DNA of 64,000 bases from an uncultured Granulosicoccaceae bacterium (lineage in GTDB: Bacteria; Pseudomonadota; Gammaproteobacteria; Granulosicoccales; Granulosicoccaceae): the NCBI GenBank assembly GCA_937951345.1, contig CALFCF010000043.1, positions 1-64,000 of the forward strand. Reading direction: 5' to 3'. The notes under the pieces are model-generated. The model was given only the letters and a program-made list of their open reading frames with translations. It ran no database searches and was not told the DNA's origin. Shown here one piece after another: positions 1-8,978 of the stretch. Each line of letters begins with the position of its first letter. Positions within the stretch are counted from its first letter, which is position 1. Both the position numbers and the translations under genes were made by a program.

Positions 1-135
1 ACCTCTGATTTATTAGGCGAGGCAGGCAGGGCAAGGCGAAATTTGGCGAAAAAGCGGAGTGTATATGCGAATACATGAGCATTTTGAGCCGAATTTCAAC
101 GCAGCCCTGGCAACGCAGGCGATAAATCAGAGGTT
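1..135. repeat. Palindromic intergenic repeat, about 135 bp
   Basis: The ends form a 13-base perfect inverted repeat (acctctgatttat at the left, its complement ending near 134). The interior also folds back: gcgaaatttggc near 37-48 pairs imperfectly with gccgaatttcaacgc near 90-104, around a loop holding gcggagtgtatatgcg and acatgagcatt. It is non-coding and lies just upstream of the first gene. The shape resembles dispersed palindromic repeats common in gammaproteobacterial intergenic DNA. No second copy was noticed in this window, so repeat status rests on shape and on memory of similar sequences. Confidence 0.55.
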
Positions 136-301
136 CCTTAAATCATTCTCTTCGGTGTAACCACCTCCCAACCTCTCTCTGGCGATCGGCTTAAAGATTG
201 CACCAACCTGTCTAGCATGATCACAAGATAATCCTGCAGTCTCAGGTTGAGCGCCTGCCTGCCGTTACGCACTAGAGTTATTGCGAACGTTCATAACCAC
301 C

Positions 302-1120
302 ATGACTTTAAATCGATATACTGCATTTTCCATACACTTTGCATTGAGTCTTCTGGTATTCCTGTCTTTAGTGGCAGTGATGTATTTTTACTGGTTTCCC
401 GGTGATCTGTTCTTTATGGACGGCGGTTGGGAAGGCATCAAACTGGTAGCCATGGTTGATCTAGTACTGGGACCGTTTCTTACCCTGTTGCTGTTCAAGC
501 GTGGCAAACCCAGTCTGGTGTTCGATATGAGTGTTATAGCCAGTATCCAGATTGCAGCGCTCGCCTACGGTTTTTACGCAACATATAACCAGCGTATCGT
601 GGCCTATGTTTATTCAGACGCACAGTTCAATACATTGACAATCTCGGAGTACAGGGAGTCATCGGCCACGCTGACAGAAAAAGGTAAAACACCTCAGGCA
701 CTGAGTAAATTTGGCGATCAATATCCGGTTAATGCCTATACCCGCCCTTTCGAACGCGAAGCTTACGGCGAATACCTCGCTTCCATTTTCAACGACTACC
801 CGGAAATACGTGAACGAAACGATTTGTATCTGGATTTGCGGAAAGTTCACCCGGAACTCTCCGCTCGTCAGTTAACTCGCGACACGCTGAAAGGTGAAGG
901 CAGATTGGCGGCTGTAGAGCAGGCAATCACCGCATCGGGACACGAGTTTGACGCGGTAGAGGTGTACCCGATGCAGGCGCGTTATGAGGCGGGTATCGCT
1001 GTGTTCGATCCGGACAGCAAGCGAATTATCGATGTTATTCGCGATACGCGAATCGATAAATTTGCTCAACCACAGGACTCACGGGCGGTGACTGTTACGG
1101 ACAATCAGCTGGACGAATAA
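302..1120 (+). CDS. TfpX/TfpZ-family type IV pilin accessory protein
   Basis: Integral membrane protein of about 272 residues. The N-terminal part has three hydrophobic segments (about 10-33, 48-66 and 71-95) with the family hallmarks WFPGDLF, GGWEGIKLVA and DLVLGPFLTLLLF. The rest is a soluble, charged periplasmic-type domain. Known members assist stability or assembly of particular type IV pilins and usually sit beside a pilin gene. No pilin is visible here, but the left edge is close. An in-frame TTG at 281 would add seven residues. The ATG at 302 is preferred because it begins just before the first membrane segment, although neither start has a strong ribosome site. The family call is confident; the exact role is inferred. 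Confidence 0.75.
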   Translation: MTLNRYTAFSIHFALSLLVFLSLVAVMYFYWFPGDLFFMDGGWEGIKLVAMVDLVLGPFLTLLLFKRGKPSLVFDMSVIASIQIAALAYGFYATYNQRIVAYVYSDAQFNTLTISEYRESSATLTEKGKTPQALSKFGDQYPVNAYTRPFEREAYGEYLASIFNDYPEIRERNDLYLDLRKVHPELSARQLTRDTLKGEGRLAAVEQAITASGHEFDAVEVYPMQARYEAGIAVFDPDSKRIIDVIRDTRIDKFAQPQDSRAVTVTDNQLDE

Positions 1121-1135
1121 GTCTCGCAGGATTGG

Positions 1136-2665
1136 TTATTCTGTTACCTCAACCGGTGCTCGTTCTATCAGGCCACCCCGGCGCCGCGCATCACGTAACG
1201 CAGAAGGCGGTGTATAACTGATCGAAAAAAGAAGAGCATTACTGTCACCTGATTGCGGATCAACCTGGCTTTTCTGGCGGCGGTATCGATATGAGGCAGC
1301 TGCTGTCCACGCCCGGCTGAATCGCCAGATTATCCGTGGCTCGATGCTGAAAAAACGTCGTGCAAAACGATCTGCATCGGCCGCATCGCTGATGGCATCC
1401 GGTTCAAACGCGCGCACCCGTATATTAAATGTAGATAATTTACTGAGCTCACGCTGATAGTCACCGATCAGCTCAAGTGATTCAACAACATCACCGATAT
1501 CACTTGGAAATACTTCAACACCGAAACGAACCGAATAGCGATCAAGCCCACCAATTCTCAACGCTGACAGCTGGGCTGTGTAGCCGTCGTTACTTTCAGT
1601 CACACCAAAAGTATCGGAGTCTGCGATAAAGTAACCGATCTGAATCCCGGCATTGAACGTCGGGGAGAACTTACGGTCATAACCGAGCACAATCCGCGAT
1701 GTATCAACCGTTGTCGGTGCTCGCGGGTTACGAAGGATATTTGGCTCACGCGGATCCTCGTCACGGTCAGCTTCTACAGCATCTGCTATCTCGGACTGCG
1801 CTTCAAATCCACTGAACGACAAGGCTGCGCTTATCGTGTCGCGGCGCGAAAAGAGATGCCTGTAACCGAACTCAACAAGATTCTCGGTGAAGTCATCAAG
1901 TTCTCCACTGACGGTAAACCGCCCGATATCATTTATGGTTGCCGGCCTGTCGAGACTGAGCAATGTATCTCTTAGTGATTGCGGAGTATTTTCATTGGCA
2001 AGAAGACCCTGTACTTGACGGTCGATTGCATCCTGTACTGAGGGTAAGCCGTGATCAACATCAGTGTAGGTGTAGGAAAAGGAAAGTTCAGTACGTCGTG
2101 ACAGGTTAAAGCGGTAACTGGGCTTGACCACGAGACGTTCGCGATCAACATTCTGATCCTGCGTGACAATCGCACCGGTATCTGCTGCTGTTTGCGACAA
2201 GTCGGTTATGTCAGCTGATATATCGCGACTGGGGGTATCACGCCGGAATGTAAACTCCAGCCCCCAGCGTGATCGCGGTCGCAACCACTGCGTATCGAAA
2301 AACAAAATCTGGTTTGATGTCAGCTCATCGGAATCATCTTCACTGACGGATAACAGTCCATCAACACGAGCCTGTCCGAGGAATAAATAACGCTGATCTT
2401 CGCGACTGAGTTTGGCAGAGGCTACAGCGCGGGTTGCAGAAACTGCAGTTTCACGAAACGGATCAAGACGGAAATTATCGTCGATCCGTTGATCCAGACC
2501 CACCGTTGGTTCAAACAACCACACGTCTGCAAAAAGACGGGTGGAGATCAAACAAGAGGCAGCCAGGCACATTACCGCCACCACTGGTTTGGTAACCGCA
2601 GATAGCGCAGTAACCCGGGGTACAGTGCGTAGCCGACCAGATGTACCTTCAGCTTGATGCGTCAC
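1136..2665 (-). CDS. Outer-membrane beta-barrel protein, polysaccharide-export associated
   Basis: About 509 residues with a hydrophobic signal region (about 22-46) followed by many alternating amphipathic strands rich in aromatic and charged residues. The last stretch (SISYTPPSALRD) does not end in the usual terminal Phe. The pattern matches the large barrel proteins (EpsL-like, outer membrane beta-barrel family) that accompany Wza-type export genes in exopolysaccharide loci. It is transcribed after the export gene, 73 bases downstream of its stop, probably in one operon. The start is a GTG at 2665; a later Met near residue 33 is a possible alternative. Function is inferred mainly from context. 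Other exopolysaccharide genes are not present nearby. Confidence 0.6.
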   Translation of the reverse strand: MTHQAEGTSGRLRTVPRVTALSAVTKPVVAVMCLAASCLISTRLFADVWLFEPTVGLDQRIDDNFRLDPFRETAVSATRAVASAKLSREDQRYLFLGQARVDGLLSVSEDDSDELTSNQILFFDTQWLRPRSRWGLEFTFRRDTPSRDISADITDLSQTAADTGAIVTQDQNVDRERLVVKPSYRFNLSRRTELSFSYTYTDVDHGLPSVQDAIDRQVQGLLANENTPQSLRDTLLSLDRPATINDIGRFTVSGELDDFTENLVEFGYRHLFSRRDTISAALSFSGFEAQSEIADAVEADRDEDPREPNILRNPRAPTTVDTSRIVLGYDRKFSPTFNAGIQIGYFIADSDTFGVTESNDGYTAQLSALRIGGLDRYSVRFGVEVFPSDIGDVVESLELIGDYQRELSKLSTFNIRVRAFEPDAISDAADADRFARRFFSIEPRIIWRFSRAWTAAASYRYRRQKSQVDPQSGDSNALLFSISYTPPSALRDARRRGGLIERAPVEVTE

Positions 2666-2738
2666 GTGTGCAAAGACCGGTTGGCGTTGTAGTTAGTGTT
2701 GTGGTTGTTGCTAAACCGAAGCAAATTGAATCAATCGA

Positions 2739-3374
2739 TCAGGGGACTACAACAACGTCGCCACTTTGCAGAATGATATTCTGATTGAGATTGCGACCGC
2801 GCTTTATATCGTTGAAATTCACGCGGTAGACAACTTCACGACCATCCTGACGACGAAGCACCCGAATTTTGCTCTCGGCTGCATAAGGGGTGGTACCACC
2901 AGCTAATGTCAGTGCCTGAACAACATCAACATAGCGTCCCAGAGTATGCTGTCCGGGCTCGTTAACTTCACCTAACACAAATATTGTATAACCGGAGATC
3001 TTCTCAACCGATACGGTCACTTCTGCATCCGGCACGTAGCGCGCAAGCCGGTTGCGAATTTCATCCTGTACTTCAAGCGGTGTGCGACCGGATACCTGGA
3101 TGTCACCAACCAGAGGAAAAGAGATGCCGCCGTCGGGGCGAACCAGAACTTGACGATCGAGATCTTCATCTTTCCAGACGGAAATGTGTAGAACGTCCTC
3201 CGGACCGATACGGTATTCGAGACCACCGAGCTGTTGCGCGGAAGCAGATCCGAGCGTCAATAACATGCTTGATAGCAGAACCCCGAGACCAACGACAGAT
3301 TGCGCCAGGGTCTTCCACGCGACAACCCGATTAGGGAAAAACGTGAGTCCGATATTAAAACGGTTGATATTCAT
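2739..3374 (-). CDS. Polysaccharide export protein, Wza/EpsA-like
   Basis: Periplasmic or outer-membrane export protein with a signal peptide (about 20-46, ending ASA-QQ). A Poly_export domain begins at YRIGPEDVLHISVWKDEDL and includes VRPDGGISFPLVGDI. A SLBB-type domain follows (GYTIFVLGEVNEPGQH to the C-terminus, ending SGDVVVVP). Family members form the outer-membrane channel for capsule or exopolysaccharide. At about 211 residues it is short, like the XrtA-linked EpsA class, and lacks the Wza C-terminal helix. I chose the ATG at 3374 because AGGA lies about 10 bases upstream; an in-frame GTG at 3407 would add 11 residues. It heads a two-gene operon with the beta-barrel gene. Confidence 0.85.
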   Translation of the reverse strand: MNINRFNIGLTFFPNRVVAWKTLAQSVVGLGVLLSSMLLTLGSASAQQLGGLEYRIGPEDVLHISVWKDEDLDRQVLVRPDGGISFPLVGDIQVSGRTPLEVQDEIRNRLARYVPDAEVTVSVEKISGYTIFVLGEVNEPGQHTLGRYVDVVQALTLAGGTTPYAAESKIRVLRRQDGREVVYRVNFNDIKRGRNLNQNIILQSGDVVVVP

Positions 3375-3808
3375 CTTGGAATTATCCTGCAACTGACTTT
3401 GCGCCACCGGTTAAATCCGGCAGGTGCTATCAAAAAGGTTTTGCCAGATGTGGGCCATCTTGCCTTTGTCGCGTTGAAAGGACAACGACGCACGGTAAAC
3501 AATCAACGCAGCGAACCCCGTTCGCGCTAACCCGCTAAAACCGGTATACAAGTCAATGGAGGTACCCGCATCTGAGTTTGATACTACGGGTACTTACTAT
3601 CGTTCAGGCAATTATAGTCAACAATCACCACTAACTATAATTCACAACAGCAAGGTTTACGGTTGTATGCAGATTGGTGCAGATTGACGGAGTCCCGTGG
3701 CGGCGCCGGTTTGCGAGCGGAGCGGAAATCCGCCCCGCAAGCCTGTGCAACCGACCCTGCGGGACTCAAACTGCGCCCCGCAGTAACTGAAGGTGACAGC
3801 TCTCTGCC
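3375..3808. other. Intergenic region with long imperfect hairpin
   Basis: No credible gene is seen. It contains a direct repeat of tgcagattg (3668-3676 and 3678-3686). It also contains a GC-rich inverted repeat whose outer arms are gagtcccg (3690-3697) and cgggactc (3760-3767). The hairpin lies downstream of the cytochrome gene on the minus strand and could end its transcript, but no clear T-run follows. The promoter of the export operon should lie between about 3380 and 3660. Confidence 0.4.
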
Positions 3809-5620
3809 TTATTCGCTCTGAACCGTTGCGAATGCTACGCCCAGTTGCTCGGCACGCAATGTCGTGTTCTCGTAAATGGTTCTGAACTGATCCACCTGAT
3901 CAATGCTTTCCGAAAGCGAGAACAATTCCTGCAGGTGACCGAATCCGAACGGCTGGTACATCATCTCAACAACGACATTGAGTGGCCCGGTGACACCCCC
4001 TGTCGGCACCTGGTACTGCAAAACATCCACGCCATTATTGAAATTTTCATCGCCTGTAGCCAAACCAACCACTTCGATATCCATCGGCACGGCATTTTTA
4101 TCAAAACCCGCCGGGGTCAGCCGGTTGTCCTTGAGATATCCCGTTGCCGCCAGCAACGAATGCGTCAGATTATTATTGGCATCACTGGTTATCGCCTGAT
4201 ATACCTGCACCTGCGTGGGCTCAGTAATAACGTTGTGGTGCGGCTCAAAGGTAAACGGATTAACATCGTCAGCTACCCCGTCAATACTGCCATCAGCATT
4301 CATGCGGCCGTTCTCATAAATGACGGCTCCCGTGTTGTCGGTGACCAGCACGTGCAACCAGGCACGTCGCGTGTGGTAGCCACTCGGAAGTTTGTGACCG
4401 GCATTGTTAACCACCTGAACATCAATCAGGAGCGTCTCTGCGTCAATTGATGTATTTGTGATATTGACATCAGCCGCTTGCGCAAGGAACGCGCGGTTGC
4501 GTTCTATGGATTCCTGAAAATCAACGCCGTCCGGAATACCCAGTTCGACACGGTAGTTATCCATCATCTGCTGCATCACCGTGTTGGCTGCCAGAAACGT
4601 ATGTTCTGCAAAATCAACACGGTCTATGGCATTACCCGAGCTCGCAATGGGTATAGCCTGATCAACACGCGGCATGTGGCATTGCTGGCAGGTTTGTTCC
4701 TGCGGGCCACCGACGTTATAGTCACTGAACTGCCATTCGGTATACATCGCCTGTTCAGCAAAATGGCTAATACCTTCTACCGGATCACCATTGGGATCCA
4801 GTGGCGTGGTATTCAGGTTATGGCAGGTGGCGCAGGTTTCTGATGTACTCATATGCGCGCCAAATGCCGGTGTGAATTCTACCTGCGTTCTCATATAGGC
4901 AACGTCCGGATTGGCATATTGTCCGTACGCCGGCCGTTCATCCATAACCGGACTAAACAGAATCTCGTAGCCACCGGTCATGCTCTCAAATGTACCAAGA
5001 TTACCGGTGTCAGCGATCTGATGGCACAGCGTACAACTGACACCATCCATCGCGTGATTAAACACAGATTCGCTGTCATCCATGCTTAGAAAGCCCTGTA
5101 CAAACGTACCCTCCTCAACAGAGCCGGTATCGAAAATCTGGATATCAAAACCTTCTTTTCGTGCAAGCTCGTTTGCCATCGGAGCGTGGCAACGCGTACA
5201 CGTGTCGTTGATCTTTTGTGCTTGCGATGGAAATTGCGCAAGCTCACGCGCAGCGACAGCATGCCAGTACGGATCCCGAGCGGAATTCGCCATCGTGCTC
5301 GATTCCCAGGCATCTCCAATTGAAACATTGCGACCGGTAGAGTCGACCATTTCGGCTTCATCACCCTCGCGCTCATCGTTGTGACAAGTGCTGCAGGTTT
5401 GGCTACCGGCAAAGTGCGCTTCATTGAAGGCTGCGCTGGAAGGTGCAATTGACGGTTCAAGCCCGCGAGCTGCAGGTAACGCAACAGGCGTAGCCGATGG
5501 TTGCCCACTTGACCCACCACCACCGCAGGCAGCAAGTAATGCCGGCAGCAGAACTAGCAGCAGATTTAGAAAGACTCTACCCGTGACAACCTGTCGCCCG
5601 GGGGACGCTAAGCGTGGCAT
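3809..5620 (-). CDS. Five-haem cytochrome c lipoprotein
   Basis: About 603 residues. A lipoprotein signal ends in the lipobox LLAAC near residue 32, followed by a Gly/Ser linker, so the protein is predicted to be tethered to a membrane outside the cytoplasm. Five CXXCH haem sites are visible in order: CSTCH, CTRCH, CTLCH, CATCH and CQQCH, all in the N-terminal half. The C-terminal half has no haem site and carries the NAGHKLPSGYHTRRAW block seen in other multihaem cytochromes. Family members move electrons in the periplasm or at the cell surface; the partner here is unknown. The ATG at 5620 is chosen because GGAG lies 8 bases upstream; a GTG at 5629 is too close to it. The next gene upstream encodes a secreted dehydrogenase-like propeller. 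Confidence 0.8.
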   Translation of the reverse strand: MPRLASPGRQVVTGRVFLNLLLVLLPALLAACGGGGSSGQPSATPVALPAARGLEPSIAPSSAAFNEAHFAGSQTCSTCHNDEREGDEAEMVDSTGRNVSIGDAWESSTMANSARDPYWHAVAARELAQFPSQAQKINDTCTRCHAPMANELARKEGFDIQIFDTGSVEEGTFVQGFLSMDDSESVFNHAMDGVSCTLCHQIADTGNLGTFESMTGGYEILFSPVMDERPAYGQYANPDVAYMRTQVEFTPAFGAHMSTSETCATCHNLNTTPLDPNGDPVEGISHFAEQAMYTEWQFSDYNVGGPQEQTCQQCHMPRVDQAIPIASSGNAIDRVDFAEHTFLAANTVMQQMMDNYRVELGIPDGVDFQESIERNRAFLAQAADVNITNTSIDAETLLIDVQVVNNAGHKLPSGYHTRRAWLHVLVTDNTGAVIYENGRMNADGSIDGVADDVNPFTFEPHHNVITEPTQVQVYQAITSDANNNLTHSLLAATGYLKDNRLTPAGFDKNAVPMDIEVVGLATGDENFNNGVDVLQYQVPTGGVTGPLNVVVEMMYQPFGFGHLQELFSLSESIDQVDQFRTIYENTTLRAEQLGVAFATVQSE

Positions 5621-5834
5621 ACGTTGCACTCCGATACAGATAATCCGGGCATAAGCCCGGCCTACGAAGGTTCTATCGGCTAACGTCGGGCAACATTCAG
5701 CAAGACAATGTGAGATAGTTCACTGAGTGGGCGGCTGGGGTGGCCGCGAAGAATTCGCTGTGCATGACAACACAGCTTGCAAAGGACTTTACCGAGGGTG
5801 CGTACAATAAATCACCAAGTGCGTTGAACGGCAA

Positions 5835-7967
5835 TTAAAAATCAGCTGGTTCAAACACAAATATATCGTTAGCGATATTGTCTACCACCCAAATAGTGCC
5901 CGGAAACTGCTGGTTGCTGCTGCGCGTGACAACATCAAGAGGCGATTGGCCCAGACCGCTAACCAGTTTTGACTGTGATGTCACACCATTGCCAGCATTG
6001 TTCAATACAACGCGATACAGCGCTTTATCAAAACCTGTTAACAACAAGTCGCCTTGCATTGCACCACCAAAATTCCCAGCTGTGTATTCAGCAATACCGT
6101 TAGTGGAGGCTGGAAACTTAGCCAGCGAACCGTCCTGATTCGGGTTTTTAAATACACATTCTTCCGGATTGGCAGCAACCTCGACCGGAGACTGCGGGTT
6201 GCTGGCATTGAATGTATTGTTCTTGTTGCCTCTTACCGGATTCGGATGACCGGCGTAGTAACCTTTGTGCGGTACGAAATGCAATTGATCGATAAAGGTT
6301 TGTCCACCGTTAGAAAAGCCGTTGCCACAAGCGTTGCCAGGGATAGCTCCCCAACCGGCATTTGGCCCGTTGTCCGTTACATACAACTTTCCACTTTGAG
6401 TTAAGACCAGATCATAGGCGTTACGGAATCCGGGTGAATAAATTTGTACCGGACCGCCGGCAACAAGTTTCGCCTGGTTCTTGCCGTTATTGCCACCAAA
6501 CGGATCATTGTTGTCATTAGGACCCGGTTGATCTTCATCATCGAGCGTGGGTAAATCGTAGGGACCATTGCCAATGGCCTGAATATCTATCTCAAGTATT
6601 GCCGCCGACAAAGCAGTTTCACTCAAGCCTGCGAAATTATTTGAAGGTACACCCTGATTGGTGTTGCCACCCATCGCCAACAGAATTTTCCCGTCCTTCA
6701 TCACCAGCCCGTTGCCCTGGTGATTCTCTTCAGAACGAGGGAGCCCGCGCACGAGATCCTGGCGAACCCAGTTGTTTCCGTTTTTCACCAAGCGGTGCAA
6801 TATGCCAGAATTGGTATCCAGATTAGTGTCAGTACCTGCAGGTCCACCGCCCTGTCGCCAGTCCGCTGAATACATATAGAGTTCCGGATTAGCTGCAGTG
6901 CCGACAGCGAGAATGCCAGTTAGCAACCGCTGTTTCGTCGGAATGGTTGAACCGTCGTCGTTATGGTTTTGGGTCTGCGCGACGACGTTAATAGTGTCAA
7001 CTTTGTTTGCGGTGTAATTGTTTTTACCGTTTCGCGTCACCGTGTATTCGTGAATCAATCCGTTCATTTCGGTGACGTACAAATGACCGTTAGGACCGAA
7101 CGCCAGGGCTGTTGGTCGGTTCGGGTTGGCATTTTTTAGAATGCTTTGTCCGAAATTAACCGGGATCGCTGCAGGCTCGACAATATTGCCCTGCAGCGTT
7201 ACCTCGACTGACGGGTTAATACCGTCATGGTCAATTTGAAGTGTCGCTGATTTGAAGCCATCCACTGCCGACTGCAGTTGAATGTTGACAGTAACGGACT
7301 CGCCGGGGGCAAGCGTTACCGGTGTTAGATCGACATTGAATGCCGCGGGGTTTACACCCGACAGGCTCGAACCAGAGATATTAATCACAGGCGCATCCGG
7401 TTCTTCAGCGGCGTTTGTCAGAATCAACTGGACGTTTTTCGATACATTCTGAATAACCTGCCCGAATGCTACTACCTCGTCGTTTGGCTCCAGATTACTC
7501 GTCAGTGGAAAGCGCGCGTTGCTTTCAATAATCAGTACATGCGGTGCAGTTGAACCACTGATATCCAGCCGTAGCGACGCACTTTTTTTACCGGGAACCG
7601 TTGGTGTGAACGTGACTGATACATCTAACGATTCGCCCGGCAGCATACTGACGAAGCCTGAGAATTCAGTTGAAAATTCATTGGCACTGTCGCCGATAAT
7701 GCTGACAGCATTGATCTGCACCGGATCAGAACCTTCCACACCGGTGTGCAACAATTGCACGACCTGATTGACAGACTCACCGATATCGACCAAACCGGTG
7801 TCAATTCTGGCCGGCGATATTTGTAAGTTACCCACGGTCTGCACAACAGCCGTGCCTGTGAGCTCCACCGACAGGCTTTGCGCATGAGCTCCAGGAGACA
7901 CAGTAACCAGCACCAGCAGGCTGGCGAGAAAGGTATTGGCAATCCAGGCTAGGATTTTGTCCGGCAT
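5835..7967 (-). CDS. Secreted ASPM/Hydin-domain and sugar-dehydrogenase-type propeller protein
   Basis: About 710 residues with a signal peptide ending AHA-QS. Two immunoglobulin-like choice-of-anchor-D (ASPM-SPD2-Hydin) domains follow, one starting near LQISPARIDTGLVDIGESV and one near DEVVAFGQVIQNVS. From about residue 270 there is a six-bladed beta-propeller of the glucose/sorbosone dehydrogenase type (NRPTALAFGPNGHLYVTEMN, later QIYSPGFRNAYDLVLT and LYVTDNGPN). Propellers of this class often bind PQQ and oxidise sugars, but PQQ binding cannot be confirmed here. I start at ATG 7967 (MPDKIL) because it gives a clean signal peptide; an upstream ATG at 8054 would add 29 residues. The five-haem cytochrome gene lies 214 bases downstream on the same strand. 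Confidence 0.7.
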   Translation of the reverse strand: MPDKILAWIANTFLASLLVLVTVSPGAHAQSLSVELTGTAVVQTVGNLQISPARIDTGLVDIGESVNQVVQLLHTGVEGSDPVQINAVSIIGDSANEFSTEFSGFVSMLPGESLDVSVTFTPTVPGKKSASLRLDISGSTAPHVLIIESNARFPLTSNLEPNDEVVAFGQVIQNVSKNVQLILTNAAEEPDAPVINISGSSLSGVNPAAFNVDLTPVTLAPGESVTVNIQLQSAVDGFKSATLQIDHDGINPSVEVTLQGNIVEPAAIPVNFGQSILKNANPNRPTALAFGPNGHLYVTEMNGLIHEYTVTRNGKNNYTANKVDTINVVAQTQNHNDDGSTIPTKQRLLTGILAVGTAANPELYMYSADWRQGGGPAGTDTNLDTNSGILHRLVKNGNNWVRQDLVRGLPRSEENHQGNGLVMKDGKILLAMGGNTNQGVPSNNFAGLSETALSAAILEIDIQAIGNGPYDLPTLDDEDQPGPNDNNDPFGGNNGKNQAKLVAGGPVQIYSPGFRNAYDLVLTQSGKLYVTDNGPNAGWGAIPGNACGNGFSNGGQTFIDQLHFVPHKGYYAGHPNPVRGNKNNTFNASNPQSPVEVAANPEECVFKNPNQDGSLAKFPASTNGIAEYTAGNFGGAMQGDLLLTGFDKALYRVVLNNAGNGVTSQSKLVSGLGQSPLDVVTRSSNQQFPGTIWVVDNIANDIFVFEPADF

Positions 7968-8335
7968 AACGACAAACTCAAGATGTTTCCGCGCAGCCAT
8001 CGACAACACGCATGCCACACGGATAAAAAACGGAATTTGTAGCAAAAAGTGCAAAATCTATGCTCAATAAGGTGGGTACGCTTCGCCGATAGGTCATTCA
8101 GGACAGAATAATCATGCATGTTGAGGAAACCCCAATGAATGTCGGCGAACAGGAACTGCCAGGCGGGATCTACCCGAATGGGATGAGATCTGTTCGACAG
8201 TCGGGCCACTGATTCGTGACAAGTTGCCAACAAGCGCAGTGTTATTAAAGAGACCGCTGGCAAAAAGGCGTTACGGTTATTACTATCTATGGTGCGCGAA
8301 TTGCGGGTAACAGTGGCCAAACGAGTGTCCGGTCA

Positions 8336-8974
8336 TTGACTACATACTACTTGCGCAAGCCGGTAGTGGCATACGATGGATACAATCAGAACAGCGGAAG
8401 ACAGAGCAGACAATTGGATAAGCGGAATCAATCAATCAGGCCTGATCGTACAACGACTGCCAGATTTAAAACGTGTTTGAAAGGGTGCACTCGGCGCGTT
8501 GCAGCACCACTAGCAGCCACTTGTCTGGCAGTTGTTGTCATCATGAGTGCAACATCAGTCGCTCACGGAAACAATGCCAAACGAGACAATATGCCGCGCA
8601 GCGCATTGGATCACATGCCGCAACAGGCTCAAAACGCGCCTGGTCGGGAAATCCGTCTCAGTGCCCAGCAACGACGCCAGCAGCGTCAGCAACTGGCTCG
8701 TGAGTTACGCGCTGAGCGACGACAACTACGACGTTTGAATGCCGCGCAACTGCGTGAACGAGCACGAGAAGAGCGTTTGGCGCAGCTCGTCCTCAGCGAA
8801 AGTCTCGCAGACGAGGCGCAACAATTTAGCGGTATGCCGTCAGTTGCAAATGACGCGCTCTCGGAAGCGCTTGGATGGTATGCCACCGCCTCCCGTCGCG
8901 GAACCCCGGGCAGCCAGCCTATTGATCGACTGGTACCGACTCCGGTAATCCGGGTAGTAAGACCGAGTCGGTAG
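8336..8974 (+). CDS. Hypothetical basic secreted protein, Arg/Gln-rich helix
   Basis: No family recognised. A hydrophobic signal-like segment (LAATCLAVVVIMSATSVAHG) is followed by a Gln- and Arg-rich stretch predicted to be a long charged helix (AQQRRQQRQQLARELRAERR onward), then a short tail ending in Arg. The frame opens at TTG 8336, which would place the hydrophobic segment about 50 residues in. A TTG at 8477 would give an ordinary signal peptide, but neither start has a good ribosome site. The consistent secreted-protein architecture argues for a real gene. It converges with the P1 peptidase gene, the two stops lying only 4 bases apart. Confidence 0.5.
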   Translation: MTTYYLRKPVVAYDGYNQNSGRQSRQLDKRNQSIRPDRTTTARFKTCLKGCTRRVAAPLAATCLAVVVIMSATSVAHGNNAKRDNMPRSALDHMPQQAQNAPGREIRLSAQQRRQQRQQLARELRAERRQLRRLNAAQLRERAREERLAQLVLSESLADEAQQFSGMPSVANDALSEALGWYATASRRGTPGSQPIDRLVPTPVIRVVRPSR

Positions 8975-8978
8975 ACGC

